Of a DNA stretch of 64,000 bases, positions 12,900-23,859 are shown one piece after another; positions within the stretch are counted from its first letter, which is position 1; each line of letters starts with the position of its first letter. The translations under genes and the position numbers were made by a program. The notes under the pieces were generated by a model. The model searched no databases. It had not been told where the DNA came from and saw only the letters and a list, made by a program, of their open reading frames with translations. This DNA comes from Chrysemys picta bellii (lineage: Eukaryota; Chordata; Testudines; Emydidae): the NCBI RefSeq assembly GCF_011386835.1, contig NC_088795.1, positions 107,940,434 through 108,004,433 of the forward strand, in the 5' to 3' direction.

Positions 12900-14054
12900 A
12901 ATACAAGAGGAGAGCGCTGGTTCACTTAGTCACGCCCTCTCACTGGAAATCACTTGTTCAATTAGAAACTCTCTCTCTCCCTTTTCTTACCCTCTTTCAT
13001 CCTCCCACCGTTCTTTCATCGCTGTCTTCTCTCTTTTCCAATCCCCACAGAAAGAAAACAGAGGCAGCCACAGTTGCAATGCTGCATTGTTGTTCTGTTT
13101 TAATAAGTAGGTTAACTTTTAAACAGTTTACAAGAGTAAACAAGCTCACTTATACAAAAGTGTCATTTTGCATTTGGAAGAAAAACTCAGCTAGTAAGTT
13201 ATCACAACTTTGCTACCTAATTCCAAGGAACACAAGCTACACTCCAACCTAAAGCGGTTAGCATTTTAATCCAACTAAAACTCATGCAATTCTGCCTCAA
13301 GGATAAATAAAGAAACCAAGAAAGCCAGTATGATAACTTGTCTAAGGACAACAATGTGCCTGACCATAAATCTGAAGATACTTTTCATGTATTCAAATCG
13401 TACCGTAGTTTTCTGCTGTTATAGGCTGCACTATTCTAATTATCTCAAATCTATGAAAGGTTAATATAAAATGAATATAAATACAAAAAAACAGAATGCA
13501 ATGAAAACCAGAATTTAACATGTTTATTCTAACACGCTATAAAAGGAGTAATTTTTAAAGATACCTTTTTATCAGAAATGCTACTGCATTTTGTATTAAC
13601 CCCTCATGAATTAATAAGGCTGACTGAAAAGCTCAGTGCAAACTGCAGACTTTCAGACACTTACCTCAGCAACTGAAAGAGATATCAGCTTGAAAAATCA
13701 GCATGCCAACAGAATCTCAGTCCCTAAAACACAATATAATTTGGCTCAGCTATTGTGATTACACTGGGAATGTTCAATGTAAGGCTCTAGTCTGAAATAT
13801 CTTTATCCACCAAAAAAGGGACGAAATAGAAATAGCAAGAGGTAAAATGTATACAAATAGTTCAGAAAATTAGCCATTGAAATGATCAGTGAATTTAACA
13901 GGTGGTCATACTCTGGAGTGATATCATAGTGTTACGTATTTAATGGATCTCAATGACTGCTACCTAATTTGCTCAACTTACAAGTTGATGTTTTTTCTAA
14001 CTGCCAGCCCTGTAAACTTCCTCTGGGACCTCAAAGTCATATTCTGTTCTCTCT
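12900..14054. other. No gene recognised
   Basis: AT-rich sequence without a recognisable repeat or frame. Confidence 0.35.
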
Positions 14055-14057
14055 TGA

Positions 14058-14308
14058 GGCCTGGTCCACATTTAAAAGTTAGGTTGACATAGTTACAGTA
14101 CTCAGGGGTGTGAAAAATTTACACTCCTGAACGCTGTAGCTATGCTGACCTAATCATCAGTGCAGATAGATCAATAGAAGAATGCTTCCATTAACCTAGC
14201 TACTTGGAGAGGTCGAAAAACCCCTTCCATCGCTGTAGGAACAGTCTATACTACAGCACCTAAGTGGAATAGCAGTGCTACTGTACCACCTATAATGTAG
14301 ATATGGCC
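14058..14308. mobile_element. PIF/Harbinger-like MITE, 3-bp TSD TGA
   Basis: The element starts GGCCTGGTCCACA and ends GTAGATATGGCC, flanked by TGA at 14055-14057 and 14309-14311. It has the same layout as copies at 15567, 30150 and 52841: GGC(T/C)ATGTCTACA-like ends, a GGTGTGAAAAA motif and paired CTGTAGC words inside. A 3-bp duplication and short TIRs fit PIF/Harbinger-type non-autonomous elements. The superfamily assignment is inference. Confidence 0.6.
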
Positions 14309-14311
14309 TGA

Positions 14312-15563
14312 TCCACATATCACAATCAATAAGAGATTTTGCAACTGAATTTAGTTATTTCTCGGAAAATAATCCTGCTCACTCTCCCAAAGCTGTACTA
14401 ACTCTACAGTGCTAGCTGGAGAAAAAAACTTATTTTTCAGACGATAAAACTGTGAACATAAAGAAGAAGCAGACAGACGGAGTCAGAAGGACCATTTTTT
14501 ACAGTCGTTTTCTGACCAAAACTGCATAGTGGAGTTCAGACTATAGCAGCAATTTCTAAATTGCAGTAGGAGTTGATTTAAATTAAATAAACCTTCTCAA
14601 TATATTATGTGTTTGCTTCTGTTGCTATACTAAAGAGTCATAAACTGACAGAAGTTAGAAATGAAAGAGACCTACTATTAGGCTATTTAGGCAACTTTCC
14701 TGCCAGTGTGGGATTGGTTGTTCTCTACAGTGTAATATGAGGTTTTGTTCTATCTTGTTTTCAATGTCCGAACCACTCCTGTTTTCACAGGACAGAGGTT
14801 CCTGTTCTTAACTATACCTTCCATCCCTGAAGTGGAAGACAGTAATAGACTTTAATCTTATACTCACATGGAAGGTGTCTCGTACGAATCACACAAAATC
14901 CTGAGCCATAATGAATTTCTTTTAACTGCCATCATTCCATGCAATGCCAGCACTACACACTATAAAGAGAAACTATGAATGACCCAACAAGGAAGTGGTA
15001 AAGGACTAAACTGAGCTTGCAATAGTGTCATTACCAAGGAGGAAGGCTTTTGCAAGACTAAACCAATCTTGCTAACCTTAAAAGGACATTTTTTTTTTTT
15101 CCTGAGCATTTCTGACCCTCTTAAACAATCTTTTAGGCTCTGGATCAGGATGCTCACAATCCACTTTTGAGAGACTTCTACCCACTGCTCAACTAAGTAG
15201 GAAAGGGTGATCATTCTTTTGTGCTCTTATGCTTACCTACGCCCCACAACAGGGAATTTCATCACCACTACTGCAACCACTACTTCCCTACCAACGGATC
15301 AGTTACAGCAAACAAAATAAAATACAGTTATTGCTACAATTTCAAAGAAAGAGAAGACAGAGAATCTTAGCAGCATCTCAAAAGAGAGACTTAACATTTG
15401 AAGGAAACAAAAAATGTGTTCGATATTTCCACACAGTCTCTCACAACAGAGCTGGAGAAGGTGAGGGAGAGCTTTCCAAGAAGAAAGTAGCTACAAGTTT
15501 GCTATAAATCTTAGATTGGTGTTGCAAAAAAACAAAAAACAAAAAAAATGATCAATTGTTAAC
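14312..15563. other. No gene recognised
   Basis: AT-rich, with no nameable repeat. The frame 15229-15507 shows no protein family features. Confidence 0.35.
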
Positions 15564-15566
15564 TAA

Positions 15567-15815
15567 GGCCATTTCTATGGGTGCTTCAGCAGCACTGCTA
15601 TAGCACCACAGCTATGTCGCTGTAGCGCTGTAATGCAGATACTTGCTATAGCAATGGAAGGGGGTTTTCCACAGATTTAGGTAATCCACCTCCCCATGAG
15701 GCAGTAACTAGGTCAATGGAAGAACACATCAGGAGTTAGGTCAGCTGAACATGTGAATTTTTCACATTTGAGTGCTGTAGCTATGGTCAGCCTAACAGTA
15801 AGTGTAGGCCAGGTC
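15567..15815. mobile_element. PIF/Harbinger-like MITE, 3-bp TSD TAA
   Basis: It begins GGCCATTTCTATGGGTGC and ends GTGTAGGCCAGGTC, with TAA on both sides (15564-15566 and 15816-15818). The interior is the reverse orientation of the 14058 copy: CTGTAGCTATGG...CAGCCTAAC near its right end matches the left half of that copy. Two copies of one family therefore sit about 1.3 kb apart in opposite orientation. Confidence 0.6.
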
Positions 15816-15819
15816 TAAG

Positions 15820-18800
15820 ATTAACAAGGACAATGAATCTGCAGCTTTTAAGCAAGTGTCTTGTAGGAGTAAAATCTGGATAATAAAGTTTTATTCTGCT
15901 AGAAGTTAGGAGTACTTTAGCTGTATTGTTTCAGTGTGTTGGTGACTTGCCTGACTAGACTCTGTTTTGCTGCTTTCCTCCCAACTTTGGATAGACATTT
16001 AAAATATATGGGGATTACAGAACACAAAGCTATGTGGCAGTGAAATGTGTTAACCCTTGTGATATTTACACATAGTGTAATAACGTTACATTGTTTGAAT
16101 ATAACTTGGAGCTAAAGTATCATTTGTCTATCTTGCATTTGTATTGAAATACTAAAACAATAACAAATAAAGTTCTGCACTTTAAAGAAGGCAGAACTAG
16201 TCTACTAAAGACAACCTCAAAAAAGGGCAGTGACATCCCAGGTATAATATCTAGAAAACTTGAGAATATGTGAAAATATGATTATATAACTGATTACCCT
16301 TGCAAGTATAGTGAAGTCTTAAATTCTCTCTGTGACGGAGGTAAAGTTAAACTATCAAGGTGGAAATACAACTCTATTTTTTACAGTAACTTCCTGAGAG
16401 AGTTCCTCCCCACCCCCTTGCAAGAGTCAGTACTGCAAACTCAAACTGAAATTTCAAAGACAAGCTGTGTTCCTTCTGGCTCATCCATCATTAAATTTAA
16501 TAAAGATCTTGCAGCTGGAATTTAATTAACAATTCTGTTTATGATGCATGAGCCAAAGCAGAATCTAGATCATTCCCCTATAGGTGTGGTAAATAGTTTC
16601 AAATATTTTTGTCACCAAGATAAAATAGATAGAGAGACTGACTACACTAAGAGAACACAACCGTTGAATATGAAGGTGTCATTTTCATACACTGTCACTC
16701 TTCTGACTATAACCATATGTGAAAGGACACCAAACCCTCTGCAAGTGAAAGCAAAAGGGACATGACATTCTTTCTACCTAGAATTCTTCAAAAGTAGAAC
16801 CATTTAATAAAATAATTAACTTCAATTTAGTAGTCAATCAATAATTCTGCTTTTCCCAAATCGAAATAGCTAGGACCAAAACACCTCTTTAAAAATAAAA
16901 AAATGAAATTTGAACAGGCTACTCTATTTACATATAATTTTCTAAAGTTTCAGTGGAAGGACCAAGAAGATGGTGTTTGGGAGGGTTATTATAACCGTTT
17001 TAGAATCATTGCCCTAAGTAACTTTTGGAACCCTCTTACCCTCCCCTACCATGCTGTAGATAAGGACATAAAACAGAAAAAACACTTCCCAGCAGAAATA
17101 AAAATCTTACTACCATTGATAACCAACATGTGAGGAGTGGGTTTACTCAGAAAATTATCCTGAAGAAAGACTTCAGCCTTATCCCAATCTTTTCTATTTC
17201 CCTGACAAACTGACACAAGAAAAAAAATCTGACACTCCAAAATCAACCTGTCTGGTACTATGTGGGTGTGCTTGAAAGGCAAGCCCTTGAAACCATGTAG
17301 TAAAATAATCAGATACCAGTGAGGAAAACTCTATTACAAAAGAAAGCTTCTGTGTACCACATGAGGCTGTGTGCATAACCAACAACAGAGGGGAAGAGGA
17401 CATTCAAAAAATGTGTTTTCTTTCAATTCTGTTTGTAACCTCTCTACTCCCTACCCCACCACACAATTTTTGGGCAAGAGAGTCATACTCTTCATTTTGT
17501 GTTTGAGAAGCTTCTTGATGCAAGTGGGTGTACGATGTTTATATCTCCCTCTCCCTTTTACTTCAGGTCTCCCCCTTCAAGGACATCACATTAAACTTCC
17601 CTTCCACCAAGGAATGGTTGCAGCTACCTCTACTACTTATTAAGGCCATTAATGCAGTAAGAATGGATCGCTGGCGTGATAAAAGATGTTCCAAGGGAGA
17701 GAGTGTGCCACCTGTTGGTCCTGAATTCAGAAAATGACAGATTATAACCATCAACAGTATTTAGGCAGAGGATGAAATCAAGCCATAATAAACTCGTTGG
17801 TAGTTATTCATTGGGGCCATTTCCTAACTTCCCTAAAAGCATTTTCTTCTTCACTAGACAAAAGCAATGTGAGGAAATGTGTGAATGCACAAGTTTTGCC
17901 AGTCTGCTTTCTGTGTGTTTTAATGAAATCATATTTAGTAACAGTAAGTTTTACAAAACTACAGGGTGTCTTAGATTTCAATGTGATCAATTACATCACC
18001 CATGACATACGTGGTTACAAAACATTCAATTGAGTGTCATGGCCTAGAATTAATCTTAAATAAGCAGTACTATGAGACAATATACCCAACAACACACCAT
18101 CCCATGAATATACAAACATCAGCAATGCATACACATGTTGGAAAAAAGATGATGTTGAAAATTGAGAAGAGAGTTACCAACTTTTTCCTGTGTATTATGG
18201 CAGCCAAGTAATTTTTATGTTTTAAAAGGTCATAATTTTATGAACAATTTAAAATGGTTTAAAAGTTTCATTATTTTGTTAAATTAATCTCCAGACAAAA
18301 CTAAGCCATTGCTTTCTACTCTGGCTATTTCCTAAGTGAAATCACTTCATAGAATTGAGTCTGCCCTCTGCAGAAAAGGGTTAGCAACAACTGACATATA
18401 ATTTGTGTTATCAATTATTTTTGTGGAGAAAATCAGACATTTACATTTTCTAAATAGCAAAAAGATTTTTAAAGTTGAACATCTGATGCTAGATGTTTTA
18501 TTAACCACTTATTAAGGATTGCTGAACATACAGGGTCAGAAGAAGCTATGGTACATGGCTGATACAAGGATTCATTGGGAAAGAATTCTGGAATTGCCAC
18601 TTCCCACATGATGATAGAGAGTAGATGGTCTCTCCAAGAAACAGCATTGAAGAAGGCAACTTCAACAGATGCACTGAACTGGAGCCAACAACACAGCTTA
18701 CCAGGTGGGAGACCTTAGATCGTCCATGAAAAAAGTGTGGAGTTGCCGCAAAGATTCTTCTAGAGCTAAGATAGATGGACAGAAATAGTCACAACTTAAA

Positions 18801-18910
18801 CATCAGGGGATAATCAGTTTATCTGAGAAATTAAAGTTCAGATATTAGATTCTAGTGTCTTCCTTCAGGGTATCAATCTTTCATTGGAAATATGGATAAT
18901 GTGATGTGTG
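15820..18910. other. No gene recognised
   Basis: AT-rich intronic-looking DNA. Overlapping short frames at 17046-17754 in all phases carry no domain signature. Confidence 0.35.
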
Positions 18911-18914
18911 CTAT

Positions 18915-19117
18915 TGTAACCCACAAACCTTCTGGGTGCGTTGTTCTGTCTCATCTAGTGGCACCAAGACCACTTAAAGAAAGAGATAAAATGAGTATGC
19001 TCTACAGCCTTAGCTAACAGTTTGCTTTTAGCTCATGTGGTAGAGGCTCATGCACTAAGCTCCAGAGGTCCCAGGTTTGATCCGGTCTGCCGACAACCGG
19101 GGTCTGTCAGCGTTACA
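18915..19117 (+). mobile_element. TGTAAC-GTTACA element with tRNA-like core, TSD CTAT
   Basis: A 203-bp unit starts TGTAACCCACAAACC and ends CAGCGTTACA. It is flanked by the exact 4-bp duplication CTAT (18911-18914 and 19118-19121). Inside, TTTTAGCTCATGTGGTAGAG resembles a tRNA D-arm/A box and CCCAGGTTTGATCC a T-arm/B box. A second copy lies at 49095-49286 in reverse orientation. The ends fit the TG...CA pattern of LTRs with 4-bp duplications, or a MITE with 6-bp TIRs. The core fits a tRNA-derived SINE. I do not know a named family combining these. Confidence 0.65.
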
Positions 19118-19575
19118 CTATGATAATGGCATGAAGAAGAGCCATGGTTACACCAAGAAAAGACTGTCTTATCTAAATCACAAGGGAAACCCTCTGTAGT
19201 CAATAAGTAATGCTGAAAAATTACTCTCTAGATTGATGATGAAAAAGAATTCAGAATGTCCATTTTAAACGGTTTTAATTAGACTCATAGACTTTAAGGT
19301 CAGAAAGGATCATTGTGATCTAGTCTGGCCTCCTGCATATTGCCGGCCACAGAACCTCATCCACTCCTGAAACAGACCCCAAGCCTCTGGCTGAGTTACA
19401 GAAGTCCTCAAATCATGATTTAAGAACTTCAAGTTACAAAGAATTCACCATTTACACTAGTTTAAACCTGCAAGTGACTCGTGTCCCATGCTACAAAAGA
19501 AGGCAAAAACCCCCTTGGATCTCTGCCAATCTGTCCCTGGGGAAAATTCCTTCCTGACCCCAAATATGGCGATCA

Positions 19576-19906
19576 AATAAAAGGAAGTATTTCTTCACAC
19601 AACACACAGTCAACCTGTGGAACTCTTTGCCAGAGTGTGTTGTAAAGGCCAAGACCATAACAGGGTTAAAAAAAGAACTAAATTCATGGACGATAGGTCC
19701 ATCAACGGCTATTAGTCAGGATGGACAGGAATATGTCCCTAGCCTCTGTTTGCCAGAAGCTGGGAATGAGAGACAGGGGGGATGGATCACTTGATAATTA
19801 CCTGTTTTGTTCATTCCCTCTGGGGCACCTGGCACTGGCCACTGTCGGAAGACAGGATACTGGGCTACATGGACCTTTGGTCTGACCCAGTAGGGCCATT
19901 CTTATG
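19576..19906 (+). mobile_element. CR1 3' fragment nested in CR1
   Basis: It begins AAGGAAGTATTTCTTCACAC and ends TCTGACCCAGTAGGGCCATT CTTATG, the standard turtle CR1 terminus. It carries the final ORF2 codons and the 3' UTR. It lies in opposite orientation inside an older CR1, flanked by GATCA (19571-19575) and GATGA (19906-19910), a slightly diverged 5-bp duplication that restores the older consensus when joined. Confidence 0.75.
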
Positions 19907-20257
19907 ATGAGTTATACCCTGAGCATGTGCGCAAGATACCTAGCAAAGATTCTCTGTAGTAACTCAGGTACCTCCCCATCTAGTGTCCTGTCTCCAGCAG
20001 TTGGGGATTTATGCTACTGGCAGTCGACAATGGACCACATACCAGTGTAGGCAATCTCATCATACCATCCCTTCCATAAACTTATCAAGCTCAGCCAGTT
20101 AGGTTTTTAACCCCCACTGCTCCCCTTGGAAGGCTGTTCCAGAACTTTACTTCTCTGATGGTTAGAAACCTTTGCCTAATTTCACTGGCCAACACTTATT
20201 GATCGCCAGTTTATAGTCACTTGTTCTTGTGTCTACACTGGTGCTGAATTTAAATAT

Positions 20258-20290
20258 CTCCTCTCTCTCTCTCTCTCTCTCCCTCTCTCT
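20258..20290. repeat. (CT)n microsatellite
   Basis: CTCTCT repeats with one CCC interruption, lying within CR1 3' UTR sequence. Confidence 0.85.
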
Positions 20291-20326
20291 CGTATTTATC
20301 CCTCTGATTTTCTTTATTTAGGTGAA

Positions 20327-20511
20327 AAGAACAGGAGTACTTGTGGCACCTTAGAGACTAACAAATTTATCATATGCATCCGAAGAAGTGGGCTGTAGTC
20401 CATGAAAGCTTATGCTCTAATAAATTTGTTAGTCTCTAAGGTGCCACAAGTACTCCTGTTCTTTTTGTGGATTCAGACTAACACGGCCGCTCCTCTGAAA
20501 CCTTTATTTAG
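20327..20511 (+). mobile_element. Penelope-like insertion with 45-bp perfect inverted repeat
   Basis: The left arm (from 20327, AAAGAACAGGAGTACTTGTG onward) is the exact reverse complement of a 45-bp stretch ending near 20465, with CATCCGAAGAAGTGGGCTGT and AGTCCATGAAAGC between them. The tail CAGACTAACACGGCCGCTCC then TCTGAAAC follows. A 14-15-bp duplication CTTTATTTAGGTGAA flanks it (20312-20326 and 20512-20526). The structure is a 3' tail plus an inverted partial copy, as expected of Penelope-type tail-inverted insertions. Confidence 0.7.
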
Positions 20512-20529
20512 GTGAATCTTGGCAATTTT

Positions 20530-21320
20530 AAACCCCTTTTGTAAGAAAACAAGGATATGTAGTTGGATATAACATCAAGGCTTCATCTTACATGGCTTTT
20601 CAGTTTGCCATGATATACATGGTATCTCTCTCATAATATGAACATATACTGCTCACCCACGCCTAACTAAGGGCAATTCCTTGTCCAACCGTAGGGTTAT
20701 AAATAGAGGATTTTCCAGAATTCTAAGTTATTAAGTACATATCACAACTTAATTCTAAAATTACACACAATTCTAGAGTCCCTGCCTCAAATGGACTCAT
20801 ACAAATTGAAGAAAAAAAATTATGGGATGAATACTAACTTTATCTTAAAGTTTCTTAGGGCAGGGACCAACTGCATACTAATCTGGAGAATGTCTAATAG
20901 AAAACTGGCAATTTAATAATACACAGGGAAATATTTTGTGTGTGTGAGAGAGATATTTAATTTTGTCTTTCCCTAGTGATTTTCAAGATGCTGTTATTAA
21001 TTTATAGGTACTACTCTTTGAGTAGATGATGTCACTGTGTGGGGGTGTAGAAAGAGCTGCAAGACTGTCTGTGATGGGGGAAGTGGGAGGTGGGGGACAG
21101 GTTCGGAAGCTTGAGGTACTTTTCACTTCTGTTTTGTACTTTTTCATGTACACAGGAAATTCCCTCTGTGGGAGGGAAGACCAACTTCCTAATGCAAACA
21201 TAAGAATGAGAATTTAAATAAAGGAGAGTTAAAAATTTTCCAGGTTTGCACACCTGACTGTCTGCAAGGACACTAACAGAATGCCAATTCTGTAGTACCT
21301 ATGATGATGAAGCACCAGCC
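20530..21320. other. No gene recognised
   Basis: AT-rich with one GGGGGTGT-rich patch near 21040-21110. Nothing else is nameable. Confidence 0.35.
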
Positions 21321-21321
21321 G

Positions 21322-21473
21322 TGGAGATGGACGGCAGGACAGAGATCACTTGATCATTACCTGTTAGGTCCACTCCCTCTGGGGCACCTGGCATTGGCCA
21401 CTGTCGGTAGACAGTATACTGGGCTGGATGGACTTTTGGTCTGACCCAGTATGGCCATTCTTATGTTTTATGT
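21322..21473 (+). mobile_element. CR1 LINE 3' end
   Basis: CACTTGATCATTACCTG...CTCTGGGGCACCTGGCATTG...GACCCAGTATGGCCATTC TTATG is the same CR1 terminus as at 19.9 kb, with few differences, so it is relatively young. Confidence 0.8.
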
Positions 21474-21637
21474 TCCTCATGTTCTTTGGAGACACCTGAG
21501 GGAAGAGGTTCTCCTGTGGAGGAAACATAGAAGGACTAAGGAGATGACAGGGAAGCTAGCCTAGGAGGCAAAGAGGAGGTGGACAAAGAGTAAGGAACCC
21601 AAGAGAGAAGAAAATTCTACGGACTCTGTTACAAACC

Positions 21638-21690
21638 TTGGGGGTCGGGGGGGGGGAGGGAGCAGGGGAAGGTAGGGGAACTGGGGAGGA
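21638..21690 (+). repeat. G-rich tract with many G3+ runs
   Basis: Six or more runs of at least three G within about 55 bp, including one 10-base run. G-quadruplex formation is plausible on the plus strand. Confidence 0.6.
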
Positions 21691-22119
21691 CAGAAATGAT
21701 TTTAAGCTAAATATCCAAAAGCAGTCAAGTCCCAGGAGCAAAGCTGAGACTAACAGAGTAAAGAAAAAGGCTATGGACAAAGGGAACTTAAAGAACTGGT
21801 GATGTAAACTAAGTGCTAGCTTTCTTTTCCAGAGCCCGGGGTCTGGGCTTCCAATACCGGGTGTGAGCAAGATTGCTCAGACCCTTGAAAAACCGTTTTG
21901 ACCCAAAGAGGACAAAGACTGGCTTCTTTATGGAGCTATTGTTTGTTTTGGATTTTTGTATACCACAGAAGATGAATTTTCTTAATTTAAATCAAAGGTC
22001 TAAATTAACAGCACGACCACAGAGGGTAAACAGAGGCAGCTGGGCATCAATTTCCAAGGAAGTAGCACTATTGTGTCACACACTTATAGGACTATCTTCC
22101 CGGAGTTAACTTTTAGAAA

Positions 22120-22152
22120 TAAGTGTCATACATGACAAATGTATGACACTTA
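22120..22152. repeat. Perfect 14-bp inverted repeat with 5-nt loop
   Basis: TAAGTGTCATACAT, then GACAA, then ATGTATGACACTTA. All 14 pairs are complementary. It could be a minimal MITE remnant or a chance hairpin. Confidence 0.85.
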
Positions 22153-22215
22153 CAATAATGGAAGTGGATTCTATCAGAAAGAGAAGATATCATATCAAAG
22201 CACTGCAACAAATTA

Positions 22216-22332
22216 ATTCTTTCATACTGTGGCTAGAATAGCTCATATTCAAAAAGTTAATGTAACAAGAATGCAATATTTTTTCATATTGTGGCTGGAA
22301 TAGCACATGTTCAAAAGTTTAATGTAACAAAA
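22216..22332 (+). repeat. Tandem duplication, unit about 60 bp
   Basis: TTTCATACTGTGGCTAGAAT...AATGTAACAAGAA is followed by TTTCATATTGTGGCTGGAAT...AATGTAACAAAAG. The two units differ at a handful of positions. Confidence 0.7.
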
Positions 22333-23262
22333 GAACCATTATGGTTTTACATAGCAGGTTTTCAATGCTGTCCTAACCACAGATACAGTCACAAGAAAAC
22401 TCCTTCTGCATAGTAAATGATTTTAAAATTTAAGTCAGGTATTTTATTTTAGGCACTAATTAGCTATAAATTTCAGCATTCAGAAATGCTGTTTTTTTTA
22501 TTTTCAGCAGGTCAAAACACTATCTTAATCCTCCCTCCTCCAGAAAAGTTTCATTCCCTTGTAAACGTGCCACTATAAAAAAAGTTTAAGAAGATGTCCT
22601 GCTGTTTTTTTTACAGTCTTTATTCTAATAGGGTCTCTATAAAACCACAAGCATTTACTGTGAATGCTTGCGCAACAGAAGACCTACAACAGCTATGCAA
22701 CTGTGTCCTAACCTAGTAATTAGTATCCTGCAGAGTAGAAAATGTAGTGAAAATATTTTTTTAAAAATAGTTTATAGTGCCAGTCAGTCACACTACACTT
22801 ACTTATATACTGTAAAGAATTCTATTTTACATACATTTTAAAAAATGAAAATAAGTTCTTCCTAGCTGGTTCACAAACTCAATGGACTAAAAACAAACAA
22901 GGTATCAGGGTGGGGGGTGTTTCAAAGGCACAAACGACAGTTAAGCACTCAACTCATTAGACAGCCATAGCTTCCCACACACTTTTAAAACTACGAAAGA
23001 ACAACAAAATTTGAGGGGAGAGAGAAAGCCAAAAGAAACTAAGAAAGAAAAATTCCCCTATAATGAAGCTCTTACTCTCTGTTCCTCTCCTGCCCATTTC
23101 CCTTCCCTCAACTAGCTGCACCCTGAATTTTTAGCTCTCTTTCATTCCCTTCTCTTTATTTCAGTCTCATCTTTTTTTCTTCCCCAAAGGGTATTTGGAA
23201 TCTCCCACCACTCTAATCTGACTTACTCAAAACAGGAATGGCTAAATGTCAATGATTTTTTT

Positions 23263-23287
23263 GGGGGGGGGGGGGGAGGGGGGAGGG
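23263..23287 (+). repeat. Poly-G tract
   Basis: G14-A-G6-A-G3. It sits next to AT-rich DNA and is likely hard to sequence. Confidence 0.8.
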
Positions 23288-23450
23288 AAACAGACTTTTT
23301 ATTTAAATTGGATTTTTTTCTCATTTAAATCGATCTTTGATTTTATTTAAATAACAAGGTTTTCTTTTTAAAATGAAACCGGTTTACAATGAAATCTGAA
23401 TTAAATACAAAAAATGTTATTGGCCTAACCTTATAATAATCTCTTAAAAC

Positions 23451-23845
23451 AGGGGTTCTCAACCAGGGGTACGCATACCTCTGGGGCACGCAGAGGTCTT
23501 CCAGGTGATACATCAACTCATCTAGATATTTGCCTAGTTTTACAACAGTCTACATGAAAAGCACTAGCGAAGTCAGTACAAACTAAAAGTTCATACAATG
23601 ATTTCTTTATATCGTTCTATATACTATATCAGTGTTTCTCAACCAGGGGGTCATGATTTGTTTTATAATTATATGGCAAAAATGAGATAGTAAGCAATTT
23701 TTCAGCAAAAGTGTGCTGTGACACTTTTGTATTTTTATATCTGATTTTGTAAGCTACTACTTTTTAAGTGAGGTGAAACTTGGGGGTATGCAAGACAAAT
23801 CAGCCTCCTGAAAGGGGAACAGTAGTCTGGAAAGGTTGAGAACCA
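23451..23845. mobile_element. hAT-like MITE, 8-bp TSD CTTAAAAC
   Basis: The left end AGGGGTTCTCAACC and the right end GGTTGAGAACCA are inverted copies. CTTAAAAC occurs exactly at 23443-23450 and 23846-23853, the 8-bp duplication typical of hAT elements. Around 23632 the interior holds a second GTGTTTCTCAACCAGGGGGT motif, so it may be a chimaera of two related elements or a rearranged copy. No coding capacity. Confidence 0.75.
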
Positions 23846-23859
23846 CTTAAAACACTTAA

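Larger units (their letters stand above)
19284..20311 (-). mobile_element. CR1 LINE, interrupted by a second CR1
   Basis: The 3' end lies at 19284 (TCATAGACTTTAAGGTCAGA, reverse complement of a CR1 terminus). Sequence runs to GGCGATCA at 19575, is interrupted by a plus-strand CR1, and resumes at about 19911 with GTTATACCCTGAGCATGTGC. The CR1 3' UTR then continues to the ATTTATCCCTCTGAT region before the Penelope-like insertion. It contains a CT microsatellite at 20258-20290. Confidence 0.75.

Noticed and set aside
18980..19090. A true tRNA gene at the tRNA-like core
   Set aside because: No 7-bp acceptor stem closes around the segment, the spacing between boxes is irregular, and the unit is repeated with transposon-like flanks.
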